NCBI GenBank assembly: GCA_036274635.1
Contig: DASUFI010000185.1
Span: 1-59,096 of the forward strand
From: DASUFI01 sp036274635
Lineage (GTDB): Bacteria > Planctomycetota > B15-G4
Reading direction: 5' to 3'
Length of the DNA: 59,096 nucleotides
Position 1 is the stretch's first letter, and each line of letters opens with the position of its first letter. The position numbers and the translations under genes are program-made. This document shows positions 36,422 through 44,571 of this stretch, in pieces. Below the pieces are notes generated by a model. That model saw only the letters and a program-made list of their open reading frames with translations, was not told the DNA's origin and did not search any database.

Positions 36422-38215
36422 CTAACCGCCGGCGCGGATGACGAGTCGCCCCTCGCCCTGCCCCTCGCCCAGCTCGCGCCGCGTCGTGCTGCCGTCGGAC
36501 CAGCGCACCTCCACCGCCACCGCCCGCCGTGCGCCCAGGCCGAAGCGCACGCCGCGCTGGTGGCCGGAGAGGTAGCTGCCGTCACGGTGGACGAAGGCCA
36601 CGCGCCGGCTCCCGTCGTCCAGGGTCACGGTGACGCACGCGCCCACGGCCTCCCGTGGCACGGCGACGCCGTCACCCTCCGGCACCACGGCCAGCGCGCG
36701 TCCGCCGCGCTCGTTGCGCAGCAGCACGAGCGGTCCGTTGTTGGCGCTCAGCGCGAGGTCCAGGTCGCCGTCGGCGTCGTAGTCACAGGCGGCGAGGCCG
36801 CGCCCGGCCAGCTTGCGCGCGAAGTGCATGCCGGCGCGTGCCGGGGCCAGCAGCTCGAAGTGCGGCACGTCGCGGTGCGTCACGAGCGCGCCCGGCGGGG
36901 TGACGTTCTCGAACAGCTGCGCGACCTGCCCGACGCACTCCATCGTGGTCTCGTAGTCGGGGCTGGTGTAGCCATTGCTGATGCACAGGTCGTCGTCGCC
37001 ATCGTCGTCGAGGTCGGCCAGGGCGCAGCCCCAGCCCACGTAGCCCACGGTGGCCGGCCCGATGCCGGCGGCGATGGCGATGTCCTCGTAGCGCGGCATG
37101 AAGCGGCGCTGGCTGGGCAGGTGGTGCGCGTTGTTGCGGTACAGCGCGTCCGGCTCCACCTGCCAGTAGGTCACGACGATGTCCTCGTCGCCGTCGTCGT
37201 CCACGTCCGCGCACTGCACGCCCATGCCGCCGCGCGGGTCGTCGAGGCCCACCTGGAGCGCCACGTCCTCGAAGCCGCCGCGCCCGGCGCGTGAATCCGG
37301 CGGCGCGCCGTCCGTGGGCCAGTTGCCCAGGTTGCGCCAGAGCTGGTTGGGCGTGGTGTCGTCGGCCACGTAGGCGTCGGGCCAGCCGTCCTCGTCGTGG
37401 TCGAAGAAGACCACGCCCAGGCCCTTGCCCTGCTCGCCCGCGAGGCCCGCGCCGGCCGACACGTCGGTGAAGCGCGCGCCGTCCTCGTTGCGGTACAGAA
37501 CGTCGGCCTGCGCGGGAAAGACGTAGGGCAGCATCGCGATGGGGTCCTCGCGCCGCTCCACCGGCCGCCCGCTCTCGGGCGGGATGGCCGCGAGATCGAA
37601 CTGCAGGTAGTTGGTCACGAACAGGTCGAGGTCGCCGTCGCGGTCCACGTCGGCCCAGCCCACGGACGCCGACCACAGGCCGCAGCGCGTGCCAGCCTGC
37701 TCGGTCACGTCCGTGAAGTGGCCCGCGTCGTTGCGCCACATCGTGTTGCCGCCGTCGCGCGTGACGTAGAGGTCCTCGTCGCCGTCGTCGTCCCAGTCCG
37801 CGAAGCTCGCGCCCATGCCCGCGCCGCGCGGGCCGAAGAGGCCGCGCGCCGCGGCTTCGTTCGAGAAGGTGACCGCGCCGTCCGCGCCGCGGCCGCGCGA
37901 GACGAAGAGCGCGCCGTCCTGCCCGCTGCCGCCGACGACGTACAGGTCCTGCCAGCCGTCGCCCTGCACGTCGGACCACGCCAGGCCCGGGCCCATGGTG
38001 GGGCGGATGTCCCACTGCTCGGCGCCCTCGACGTGCATGAAGGCGAGGCCGGCGTCGGCGCTGACGTCGCTGAACCACGCAGGGCCGGCGTCGGCGACGA
38101 GCGCGTGCGCGGGGCCGTCGACCGGCTCCGCCGACGCCTTGGCCACGCCCGACGAGCCATCGCAGCCCGCCAGCGCGGCCGCGAGACCTGCGGCACAGGC
38201 GCCAAGCGCTCTCAC
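36422..38215 (-). CDS. FG-GAP/ASPIC-UnbV (CRTAC1-like) lipoprotein
   Basis: Predicted 597 residues from a GTG start that shares one base with the stop of the upstream gene (TAGTG), implying coupled translation. Residues 1-18 are a lipoprotein signal with lipobox L-A-G-C. A VCBS/FG-GAP propeller follows, with many D-x-D-G-D-x-D-L loops (W-A-D-V-D-R-D-G-D-L-D-L-F-V-T-N-Y). The C-terminal ~80 residues are an ASPIC/UnbV domain (G-A-C-V-T-V-T-L, S-G-H-Q-R-G-V-R-F-G-L-G, V-E-V-R-W-S-D-G-S-T-T-R). This architecture is widespread in Planctomycetes and of unknown biochemical role, probably calcium-dependent binding at the surface. Confidence 0.87.
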   Translation of the reverse strand: MRALGACAAGLAAALAGCDGSSGVAKASAEPVDGPAHALVADAGPAWFSDVSADAGLAFMHVEGAEQWDIRPTMGPGLAWSDVQGDGWQDLYVVGGSGQDGALFVSRGRGADGAVTFSNEAAARGLFGPRGAGMGASFADWDDDGDEDLYVTRDGGNTMWRNDAGHFTDVTEQAGTRCGLWSASVGWADVDRDGDLDLFVTNYLQFDLAAIPPESGRPVERREDPIAMLPYVFPAQADVLYRNEDGARFTDVSAGAGLAGEQGKGLGVVFFDHDEDGWPDAYVADDTTPNQLWRNLGNWPTDGAPPDSRAGRGGFEDVALQVGLDDPRGGMGVQCADVDDDGDEDIVVTYWQVEPDALYRNNAHHLPSQRRFMPRYEDIAIAAGIGPATVGYVGWGCALADLDDDGDDDLCISNGYTSPDYETTMECVGQVAQLFENVTPPGALVTHRDVPHFELLAPARAGMHFARKLAGRGLAACDYDADGDLDLALSANNGPLVLLRNERGGRALAVVPEGDGVAVPREAVGACVTVTLDDGSRRVAFVHRDGSYLSGHQRGVRFGLGARRAVAVEVRWSDGSTTRRELGEGQGEGRLVIRAGG

Positions 38216-38901
38216 TACTTGGGCGCCAGCGGGCTGCGTCCGCCGTTCCCCAGGTAGGCCATGATGCGGCCGCCCACGGCCAGCAGGTCGATGTCGCCGT
38301 CGTGGTCGAGGTCCAGCGCGAACAGGTCGCGCCCCTCGCCCCGCAGCGGCAGCGCGTCGAGGCCCAGCTCGTGCGTCTCGTCGTGCAGCTTGTCGTCCGT
38401 GCCGCGGAGCAGCACGCGCACCACGTTGCCATCCAGCTCGGCGTGGTCGGTGCGGCCGTTCCCATCGAGGTCCACCTCCACGACGTGCGGCGCGTCGGGG
38501 AAGGTGGTGGGCTGCACGCCGCCCTTGCTCCACGTGCCGATGCCGCTGTACTGCAGGCGCTCGAGCGAGGCGTCCGGCCGGCGGACCAGCAGGTCGAGGC
38601 CGTCGAGGCGCAGGGCCGTGGCCACGCGCGCCTTGTCCAGCGCGCTGCCGGGCGTCTCGTCGGTCCACTCGCCATCGTGGAAGGAGAGGTAGACGAGGCC
38701 CTCGGGCGTGGTGGCCACGATGTCGTAGTCGTGGTCGTTGTCGGGGTCCAGCGGCACCGCGTCCAGTACGTCCTCGCCGTCGTGGTGGAAGACGATGGGG
38801 TGCGGCACGAAGACCAGCGGCGGCTCGCCGCCGCAGCCTGCGAGGACCATGGTGAACAGCACGAGTGCCGGACGGCGATGGGAGGTGTGCAAGTGCACCA
38901 T
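38215..38901 (-). CDS. Small VCBS-like lipoprotein
   Basis: Predicted 228 residues with a clear lipobox V-L-A-G-C (Cys23). It carries degenerate propeller repeats (V-P-L-D-P-D-N-D-H-D-Y-D-I-V-A, V-E-V-D-L-D-G-N-G-R-T-D, F-A-L-D-L-D-H-D-G-D-I-D-L-L-A), each with Asp-rich loops. It overlaps the start of the larger ASPIC/UnbV lipoprotein by one base, so the two are translated together and may form a complex. The ATG at 38901 is selected because the in-frame upstream sequence has no lipoprotein signal. Confidence 0.78.
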   Translation of the reverse strand: MVHLHTSHRRPALVLFTMVLAGCGGEPPLVFVPHPIVFHHDGEDVLDAVPLDPDNDHDYDIVATTPEGLVYLSFHDGEWTDETPGSALDKARVATALRLDGLDLLVRRPDASLERLQYSGIGTWSKGGVQPTTFPDAPHVVEVDLDGNGRTDHAELDGNVVRVLLRGTDDKLHDETHELGLDALPLRGEGRDLFALDLDHDGDIDLLAVGGRIMAYLGNGGRSPLAPK

Positions 38902-38942
38902 GGAACCCGCCGGAACGGGGCCGGCGCAAGGGTGTTGGGTGG

Positions 38943-41015
38943 CTAAACCGGGTGCCGCGGGCTTCGCAGCAGCTCCGTGGCCGAGGCCAGCGCCTCGGGC
39001 GTGCCCGCGACGGCCAGGACGTCGCCGACCTGCAGCCGGGTCGCTCCGCCGGGCGCCGCCAGGCAGTCCGCGCCGCGCTGCACGGCGACCACGGTGGCGC
39101 CCGTGCGTCCGCGCAGGTCGAGCTGGCCCAGCGTCGCGCCGTCGGCCCGCATGCCGGCCGACACCCTCAGCTCGACCAGCGAGCCGAGGCCCGGCAGGAG
39201 CTGCTCGACCTGCGAGACCCCGCGCGTCGCCTCCACCTGCGCCGGCGCCGCCGACGGGCCGGCTGCGCGCAGCGCCTCGAGGATGACCTCCGCGCCGGCG
39301 CGCACGTGCGCCTGCAGGTCCGCCGCGCTGCGCCAGAAGGAGATGCCGAGCAGCGTGACCAGCAGCAGCACCACCGGCGCACCCGACAGCGCCGGCAGGA
39401 AGGGCTGCGTCAGCGCCAGCACCGGCAGGAGCACGGCCAGCAGCACGCCCAGCTGCAGACCCACCAGCATCGCCCGCCGCGGAGCCGCGCCGAAGTCGGC
39501 GCGTCCGGCGGGTGCCGGCGGCAGCGCCATCTCGGCCAGCAGCGTGCCCAGCCGCCGCGAGACCGCGACCAGCCCCAGGAGCAGCGGCACGGCCACCGCC
39601 AGCGCCGCGCCGCGCACCAGCCAGCGCGCCGACAGGTCCTCCCAGCCCAGGCGCTGGTGCACCAGGTCGCGCAGCGGCTCGCGCGCCAGCGCCGTGCCGG
39701 CCACGAGAGCCGCCAGCAGCGCGCCGTCCAGCACCAGCAGCAGCGTCAGGCGTCGCACCCCCGAGCGCCCCGTGCGCCGCCGCGCGCGCAGACGCGCCAG
39801 CCAGGTGTCGTACAGCGTCACGAAGGTCTGCACCGCGTGCGGCAGCCGGCGCTCCACAGCCAGCGCCACCGGCTCGCTCGCGCGCATGAGCCACGGCGCG
39901 AGGAAGGCCGTGACCGCCGCCACCGCCACCACCACCGGCACCAGCGAGACGTCGACCACGCCCTGCTGCGCCCCGAGCGCGACGAAGATGAAGGAGAACT
40001 CGCCCAGCGGCGTGAGCGACAGCCCGGCCTGCAGCGAGGTGCGCACGCTGTGCCCCGAGAGCACGCCGCCGACCAGCACCGACGCGACCTTGCCCAGCAC
40101 GACCACGACCAGGAACAGCAGCACCGCCACCCAGTGCGTCACCAGCACGCGCGGCTCCACGCTCATGCCCGCCGCCACGAAGAAGATGGCCGCGAACATG
40201 TCACGCACCGGCCGCACGAGGTGCTCGACCTGCTCCCCGAGCTGCGCCTCCGCGATGAGGTTGCCCGCGAGGAAGGCGCCCAGAGCGATCGACAGCCCGA
40301 GGTTCTCGGCGGCCAGCGCCAGCGCGAAGGCCGAGCCCACCGACGCCACCAGCAGCGTCTCCGCGCTCGCCAGCCGCGCCACCGCGCGGATCGCGCGCGG
40401 CAGCACGAGGTAGCCGCCCGCGACCAGCGCCGCGAGCACGGCCAGCAGCTTGAGCATGGTCTGCAGCACCGCCACCAGCGAGGTGTCCGCGCGCTCGCCG
40501 CCCAGCGCCGTGAACACCGCCAGCAGCACCACCGCCGCCAGGTCCTCGACCACCAGCACCGACACGACCAGCTCGCGCAGCTCGCGCGCGGCCCGCTGCT
40601 CGTCCAGCAGCCGCGCCACGATCATGGTGCTGGCGATGCACAGCGAGGCGCCCGCGTAGGCCGAGGCCAGCGTCCCCCAGCCCAGCGCCTGCGCCGCCAG
40701 GTACCCCAGCCACAGCATCACGCTCACCTGGATCAGGGCGATGAGGCCCGCCGTCGGCATCACCGCCAGCAGCCGCCGGAAGCTGAACTCCAGCCCGATG
40801 CTGAACATGACCAGGATCACGCCCAGCTCGCTCAGCGTGCGCACCGACTCGGGCCGCGCGAACAACGGGAAGGGCACGTGCGGCCCGACCAGCACGCCCG
40901 CCAGCAGGTAGCCCAGCACCACCGGCTGCCGCAGCCTGCGGAACAGCACCGTCGTGACCGCGGCCACGCACAGCACCATCGCCAGGTCGCGCAGGAAGTC
41001 GCCGGCATGGTCCAT
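38943..41015 (-). CDS. CPA2-family cation:proton antiporter (KefB-like) with TrkA-C domain
   Basis: Predicted 690 residues. About 12 helices form the monovalent cation:proton antiporter-2 core, with family landmarks Q-P-V-V-L-G-Y-L-L-A-G-V-L-V-G-P, E-L-G-V-I-L-V-M-F-S-I-G-L-E-F-S, and V-E-D-L-A-A-V-V-L-L (the acidic pair of the ion site). A second, less typical hydrophobic block (about 400-590) follows, and the C-terminus ends in a TrkA_C/RCK_C domain (D-G-A-T-L-G-Q-L-D-L-R ... L-Q-V-G-D-V-L-A-V-A-G). The NAD-binding TrkA_N domain of classic KefB/KefC is absent. It probably exchanges K+ or Na+ for protons across the inner membrane. Start at 41015 (MDHAGDFLRDL). Confidence 0.88.
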   Translation of the reverse strand: MDHAGDFLRDLAMVLCVAAVTTVLFRRLRQPVVLGYLLAGVLVGPHVPFPLFARPESVRTLSELGVILVMFSIGLEFSFRRLLAVMPTAGLIALIQVSVMLWLGYLAAQALGWGTLASAYAGASLCIASTMIVARLLDEQRAARELRELVVSVLVVEDLAAVVLLAVFTALGGERADTSLVAVLQTMLKLLAVLAALVAGGYLVLPRAIRAVARLASAETLLVASVGSAFALALAAENLGLSIALGAFLAGNLIAEAQLGEQVEHLVRPVRDMFAAIFFVAAGMSVEPRVLVTHWVAVLLFLVVVVLGKVASVLVGGVLSGHSVRTSLQAGLSLTPLGEFSFIFVALGAQQGVVDVSLVPVVVAVAAVTAFLAPWLMRASEPVALAVERRLPHAVQTFVTLYDTWLARLRARRRTGRSGVRRLTLLLVLDGALLAALVAGTALAREPLRDLVHQRLGWEDLSARWLVRGAALAVAVPLLLGLVAVSRRLGTLLAEMALPPAPAGRADFGAAPRRAMLVGLQLGVLLAVLLPVLALTQPFLPALSGAPVVLLLVTLLGISFWRSAADLQAHVRAGAEVILEALRAAGPSAAPAQVEATRGVSQVEQLLPGLGSLVELRVSAGMRADGATLGQLDLRGRTGATVVAVQRGADCLAAPGGATRLQVGDVLAVAGTPEALASATELLRSPRHPV

Positions 41016-41117
41016 GGCGCGATCCTGCCACACGCCGGCGCTCGAGCGGCGCACGAGTTCGCGTCGTTCGCGAGAGAGCCACGGGTGGGTGCGGCATACT
41101 GCTCGCGGAGGCTCGCC

Positions 41118-41792
41118 GTGCCCGACGCCCACGCCCCGCCGACCGCGCTGACTGCCGACGAGGCGCTGGCCATGGATCGCTGGCTCGTGTCGCGCGGCTT
41201 CACCCTCGCGGCGCTCATGGCCACGGCCGGCGCGCGCGTGGCCGACGCGGCCCGGCGCCTTGCCCGCGAGCGTCAGCTGCAGCGCGCGGTCTTCCTCGTG
41301 GGCCCCGGCAACAACGGCGGGGACGCGCTGGTGGCCGAGCGCCTGCTGCGCGGCGAGCTGGAGACGCTCGTCTGGCAGCCGCTGCCGCGCGCGGCGGGCG
41401 CCGATCGCGACCCGCCGCCGCGGCGCGTGAGCGAGGCGCCGCCCCTCGACGCGCGCACGCTGCTGGTGGACGGGCTCTTCGGAGTCGGACTCGCCAGGCC
41501 GCTCGAGGGCGCCGCGCGTGCGGCCGTGCAGCACGTGAGCGACTCGCGCGCCACGGTGCTGGCCATCGACGTGCCCTCAGGCCTGTCGGCCACCACGGGC
41601 GAGGTCGTGGGCGGCGCGCGCGGCGCGGCGCTGCGTGCGCACGCGACCGTGACCTTCGTCGCGCCCAAGACGGGCTTCTTCCGCGCCGCGGGTCCGGAGC
41701 ACGTGGGGCAGGTGTACGTGGTCGATCTCGGCTTCCCGCCTTCGGAGCTGGAGCCGTGGCTCACCGCGCGGCGCGCCGGAGCGGCGACGTGA
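41118..41792 (+). CDS. nnrE: NAD(P)H-hydrate epimerase (YjeF N-terminal domain)
   Basis: Predicted 224 residues, GTG start with GGAGG about 8 nt upstream. This is the epimerase half of the nicotinamide nucleotide repair system, which interconverts the R and S forms of damaged NAD(P)H hydrate. Landmarks are G-P-G-N-N-G-G-D-A-L-V-A-E-R-L-L, L-V-D-G-L-F-G-V-G-L, and A-I-D-V-P-S-G-L-S-A-T-T-G-E-V. The kinase-type dehydratase domain often fused at the C-terminus in bacteria is absent, so it must be encoded elsewhere. It is divergent from the antiporter and 24 bp upstream of the glycosylase gene. Confidence 0.88.
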   Translation: MPDAHAPPTALTADEALAMDRWLVSRGFTLAALMATAGARVADAARRLARERQLQRAVFLVGPGNNGGDALVAERLLRGELETLVWQPLPRAAGADRDPPPRRVSEAPPLDARTLLVDGLFGVGLARPLEGAARAAVQHVSDSRATVLAIDVPSGLSATTGEVVGGARGAALRAHATVTFVAPKTGFFRAAGPEHVGQVYVVDLGFPPSELEPWLTARRAGAAT

Positions 41793-41816
41793 CGCGCGTG
41801 CTGCGGGCCTGAGCCG

Positions 41817-42776
41817 ATGCCCGAGCTGCCCGACGTGACCGTCTACGTCGAGCGCCTCGCCGACCTGCTCGTCGGCCGCACGCTGCGACACGTGCGCATC
41901 CGGTCGCCCTTCCTCCTGCGCACGGTCGAGCCACCGCTGTCCGCGGCCGAGGGGCGCACGATCGCGGGCGTCCGTCGGATGGGGAAGCGCATCGTGCTGG
42001 AGCTGCGCGCGGCGGGCACGCAACCGGCCGCGGCGTCCGCCGAGCCGCTCTTCCTCGTGCTCCATCTCATGATCGCGGGGCGGCTGAAGTGGGGCGCGCC
42101 CGACGCCGGAATTCCGGGCAAGATCGGCCTTGCGGCCTTCGACGTCGACGACGGGACGCTGCTGCTCACCGAGGCGGGCAGCAAAAAACGGGCGTCGCTG
42201 CACCTGCTCGCGGGCGAGGCGGCGCTCGCGGCCCACGACCGCGGCGGCCTGGAGGTGATGGAGGCCAGCGCGGCGGACTTCGCGGCCGTGCTGCGTCGCG
42301 AGAACCACACGCTCAAGCGCGCGCTCACCGATCCGCGGCTGTTGTCGGGTATCGGCAACGCGTACAGCGACGAGATCCTGCACCGCGCGAGGTTGTCGCC
42401 GTTCATCCAGACGGGGACGATGAGCGATGAGCAGTTCGCGGCGCTGCTCGCCGCAACGCGCGCGGTGCTCGGCGAGTGGACGGCGCGGCTGCGCGAGGAG
42501 GCGGTGGCCGATGCGCGCGCAGGCCATGCGCTGCCGCGCAAGGTGACGGCGTTCCGGCCGGGCATGGCGGTGCATGGGCGCTACGGGCAGCCGTGCCCGG
42601 TGTGCGGCGCGCCGGTGCAGCGCATCCTGTATGCGGAGAACGAGGCCAACTACTGCGCGAAGTGCCAGACGGGCGGGAAGCTGCTGGCGGACCGCGTGCT
42701 GTCGCGGCTGATGAAGGATGACTGGCCGCGGACGTTGGAGGAGCTGGAGGAGAGGAAGCGGGAGGGGCGGGGATAG
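41817..42776 (+). CDS. Fpg/Nei-family DNA glycosylase
   Basis: Predicted 319 residues. The N-terminus M-P-E-L-P-D-V supplies the catalytic Pro2 and Glu3 used by Fpg/Nei enzymes to excise oxidised bases; the H2TH region (G-I-G-N-A-Y-S-D-E-I-L-H-R-A-R-L-S-P) and a C-terminal zinc finger (C-P-V-C ... Y-C-A-K-C-Q) are present. Two oddities: the third motif residue is P-D-V rather than the common P-E-V, and the Arg that normally precedes the last Cys pair (A-Q-R-A-T-F-Y-C in E. coli) aligns with Asn here (A-E-N-E-A-N-Y-C). About 25 extra charged residues follow the finger. Probably active as a lyase, with altered lesion preference (inference). Confidence 0.86.
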   Translation: MPELPDVTVYVERLADLLVGRTLRHVRIRSPFLLRTVEPPLSAAEGRTIAGVRRMGKRIVLELRAAGTQPAAASAEPLFLVLHLMIAGRLKWGAPDAGIPGKIGLAAFDVDDGTLLLTEAGSKKRASLHLLAGEAALAAHDRGGLEVMEASAADFAAVLRRENHTLKRALTDPRLLSGIGNAYSDEILHRARLSPFIQTGTMSDEQFAALLAATRAVLGEWTARLREEAVADARAGHALPRKVTAFRPGMAVHGRYGQPCPVCGAPVQRILYAENEANYCAKCQTGGKLLADRVLSRLMKDDWPRTLEELEERKREGRG

Positions 42777-42787
42777 GATCGTCGGGC

Positions 42788-43372
42788 GTGGCGGCAGGCA
42801 GTCCGATCGTCGTCGTGATCGCCGGGCCGAACGGCGCCGGCAAGAGCACGACGGCGCCACGCATCCTGCGCGAGAACTTCGGCGTCGAGGAGTTCGTGAA
42901 CGCCGACACCATCGCGGCGGGGCTGTCGGCCCTGCGCCCCGAGAGCGTCGCCGTGGCTGCCGGGCGACTCATGCTGCGCCGCATGCGCGAGCTCGCCGCG
43001 CGACGGATCAGCTTCGGCTTCGAGACCACACTGGCCACGCGACGCTTCGCCCGCTGGCTCGCGGACCTGCAGCAGGCGGGCTACGCCGTGACCGTCCTCT
43101 TCTTCGCCCTCCCGCACGTCGACATGGCCATCGCCCGTGTCCGCGAACGAGTCCGGGCCGGGGGCCATGACGTGCCCGAGGCCACGATCCGTCGTCGTTT
43201 TCGGCGGGGCTTGGCCAATCTGGCGCGTGACTACATCCCCCTTGCCGATGAGTGGATCGTGTTCGACAATTCCGTCGCGCCTGGTCCTCGGCTCGTCGCC
43301 GAGGGCGGTCGGGCGACGCCCCCCGAGGTCCACGATGAAGCGTTCTGGAAGCAGCTCAGGTCGCGCGCCTAG
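42788..43372 (+). CDS. Zeta-toxin-like P-loop kinase
   Basis: Predicted 194 residues, GTG start. The P-loop G-P-N-G-A-G-K-S-T is at residues 13-21. It is followed by E-F-V-N-A-D-T-I-A-A-G-L and F-G-F-E-T-T-L-A-T-R, the zeta-toxin/UDP-N-acetylglucosamine-kinase-like substrate region. Arg-rich later segments (I-R-R-R-F-R-R-G-L-A-N-L) match the lid. The classic zeta partner (epsilon antitoxin) is absent; instead a small overlapping gene follows at 43335. It begins 11 bp after the glycosylase stop. It may be a toxin-antitoxin pair or a housekeeping phosphorylating enzyme. Confidence 0.8.
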   Translation: MAAGSPIVVVIAGPNGAGKSTTAPRILRENFGVEEFVNADTIAAGLSALRPESVAVAAGRLMLRRMRELAARRISFGFETTLATRRFARWLADLQQAGYAVTVLFFALPHVDMAIARVRERVRAGGHDVPEATIRRRFRRGLANLARDYIPLADEWIVFDNSVAPGPRLVAEGGRATPPEVHDEAFWKQLRSRA

Positions 43373-43532
43373 GCGCGGCGCCAGGCGCTCGAGCTCGGCC
43401 ATTCTCGCCGTTGCACGCAAGGCCGTGGCCGAGGCGCTCGAGCTGCACCGGGCCCTGGGACAGCCGATCGCGGAATGGCGCGACGGGCATGTAGTGTGGG
43501 TTCGCGCAACGGAGATGCGAACCCGGCGCTGA
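43335..43532 (+). CDS. Small partner protein overlapping the zeta-like gene
   Basis: Predicted 65 residues. The first ~20 residues are Arg/Ser-rich; the rest reads A-V-A-E-A-L-E-L-H-R-A-L-G-Q-P-I-A-E-W-R-D-G-H-V-V-W-V. The 'hydrophobic helix, then P-I-A-E-W-R-D-G-x-V-V' pattern recurs in small proteins beside zeta-family kinases in other bacteria. It overlaps the kinase gene by 38 bp in another frame. A later internal start is possible. A neutralising role is inference only. Confidence 0.5.
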   Translation: MKRSGSSSGRAPRRGARRSSSAILAVARKAVAEALELHRALGQPIAEWRDGHVVWVRATEMRTRR

Positions 43533-43652
43533 GGATTCCCGAAGTCGCGCCGTGCGAAGAAGTGGACCGGCGCGGCCAAGCCGCGACGCTCCGCACGCCG
43601 CCGCCGCGCCGGACGCCGACGTGACTCGATCGCCCGCGTAGCGGCGCGCCCC

Positions 43653-44447
43653 TCAGCCCTTCGCCACGAGCCACTTCCGCCCGTCGAGGCAGGTCTGCAC
43701 CAGGCGACCGGCGTCGTCGATCCACATGGAGAAGACCACCCGCCCCTCGCTGGTCACGTCGAAGCGGAAGGCCTTCACGGCCTTGCTCTCTCGCTGGATT
43801 TCCTCCGCCGCGCTCGCGCACTCGATCGTGCCGCCCGGCTTCACGACCATCTCGTTCGCGTCGAGGTAGTGCTCGTACGAGGCGACGAAGCCTGCGCGGC
43901 GCGGCAGCAGCGGGCCCAGGCGGTAGAGCTGCTCGACGCAGAGGGTGCCAGCGGGCACCGCGACTTCGCGCGTCTGGTCATCGAAGGTGACCCTCGCGGC
44001 TGACGCCGTGAAGTCCGCGGAGAACTCGTAGGTCTTGCCGTCGGGATACTTCATCGAGCTGCGCACGCTCAGGCTCTCGGGCCGCAGCTCGTTGCCGACG
44101 GCGCCGCGGACGCTCATCTCGATCCAGAAAGGCTTGCCGTCGGCCTGTCCGTCGCCTCGATCCTCGAAGGTGTACTTGCCGGCGTCGACCTTCGTGTCGA
44201 GCACGATGGTGCCCAGCGCGACAGGCGGGCCGGACGAGCCGGGCGGGACATCGCGGTAGTCGAACTCCTGGCGGCTGTCCTTCAGCTGGGCGAGCGGGAG
44301 GTCGAGCGAGGCGAGGGTGGGGACCGACGCCGCGGACGTGTCCTGCACGGCGTCGAGTGACGAGGTGAGGAGCAGCACTGTGCTGATGCAGGCGACGAGG
44401 GTCAGCGAGCTGGACACGGCAAAGACTCCGGGCGTTCGTCCCATCAT
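43653..44447 (-). CDS. Exported hypothetical protein (DUF3108-like architecture)
   Basis: Predicted 264 residues; an N-terminal hydrophobic segment (about 10-28) resembles a signal anchor. The rest is beta-rich, with W-I-E-M-S-V-R-G, Y-P-D-G-K-T-Y-E-F-S-A-D-F and F-R-F-D-V-T-S-E-G-R-V-V-F-S-M-W-I-D-D-A-G-R-L-V. The late 'F-x-V-x-x-x-G-R-V-x-x-M-W-I-D-D-x-G-R-L-V' resembles outer-membrane-lipoprotein-carrier-like folds, but no family is certain. The start could be the second ATG of an ATG-ATG pair at 44444. It is convergent with the small zeta partner, 120 bp away, and downstream of the large FG-GAP gene. Confidence 0.62.
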   Translation of the reverse strand: MMGRTPGVFAVSSSLTLVACISTVLLLTSSLDAVQDTSAASVPTLASLDLPLAQLKDSRQEFDYRDVPPGSSGPPVALGTIVLDTKVDAGKYTFEDRGDGQADGKPFWIEMSVRGAVGNELRPESLSVRSSMKYPDGKTYEFSADFTASAARVTFDDQTREVAVPAGTLCVEQLYRLGPLLPRRAGFVASYEHYLDANEMVVKPGGTIECASAAEEIQRESKAVKAFRFDVTSEGRVVFSMWIDDAGRLVQTCLDGRKWLVAKG

Positions 44448-44571
44448 GCGCCAGACCGCGCCGAGGCGTCCAAGCCCTTGCGCTCTCTCTGGAATCCCGC
44501 GTCTTCCCTCCACGCGGTGGTGCCGTCGCGGGGACCGTGAGGCGCTGATCGGCAGCGACGGGCGCGTCGCC

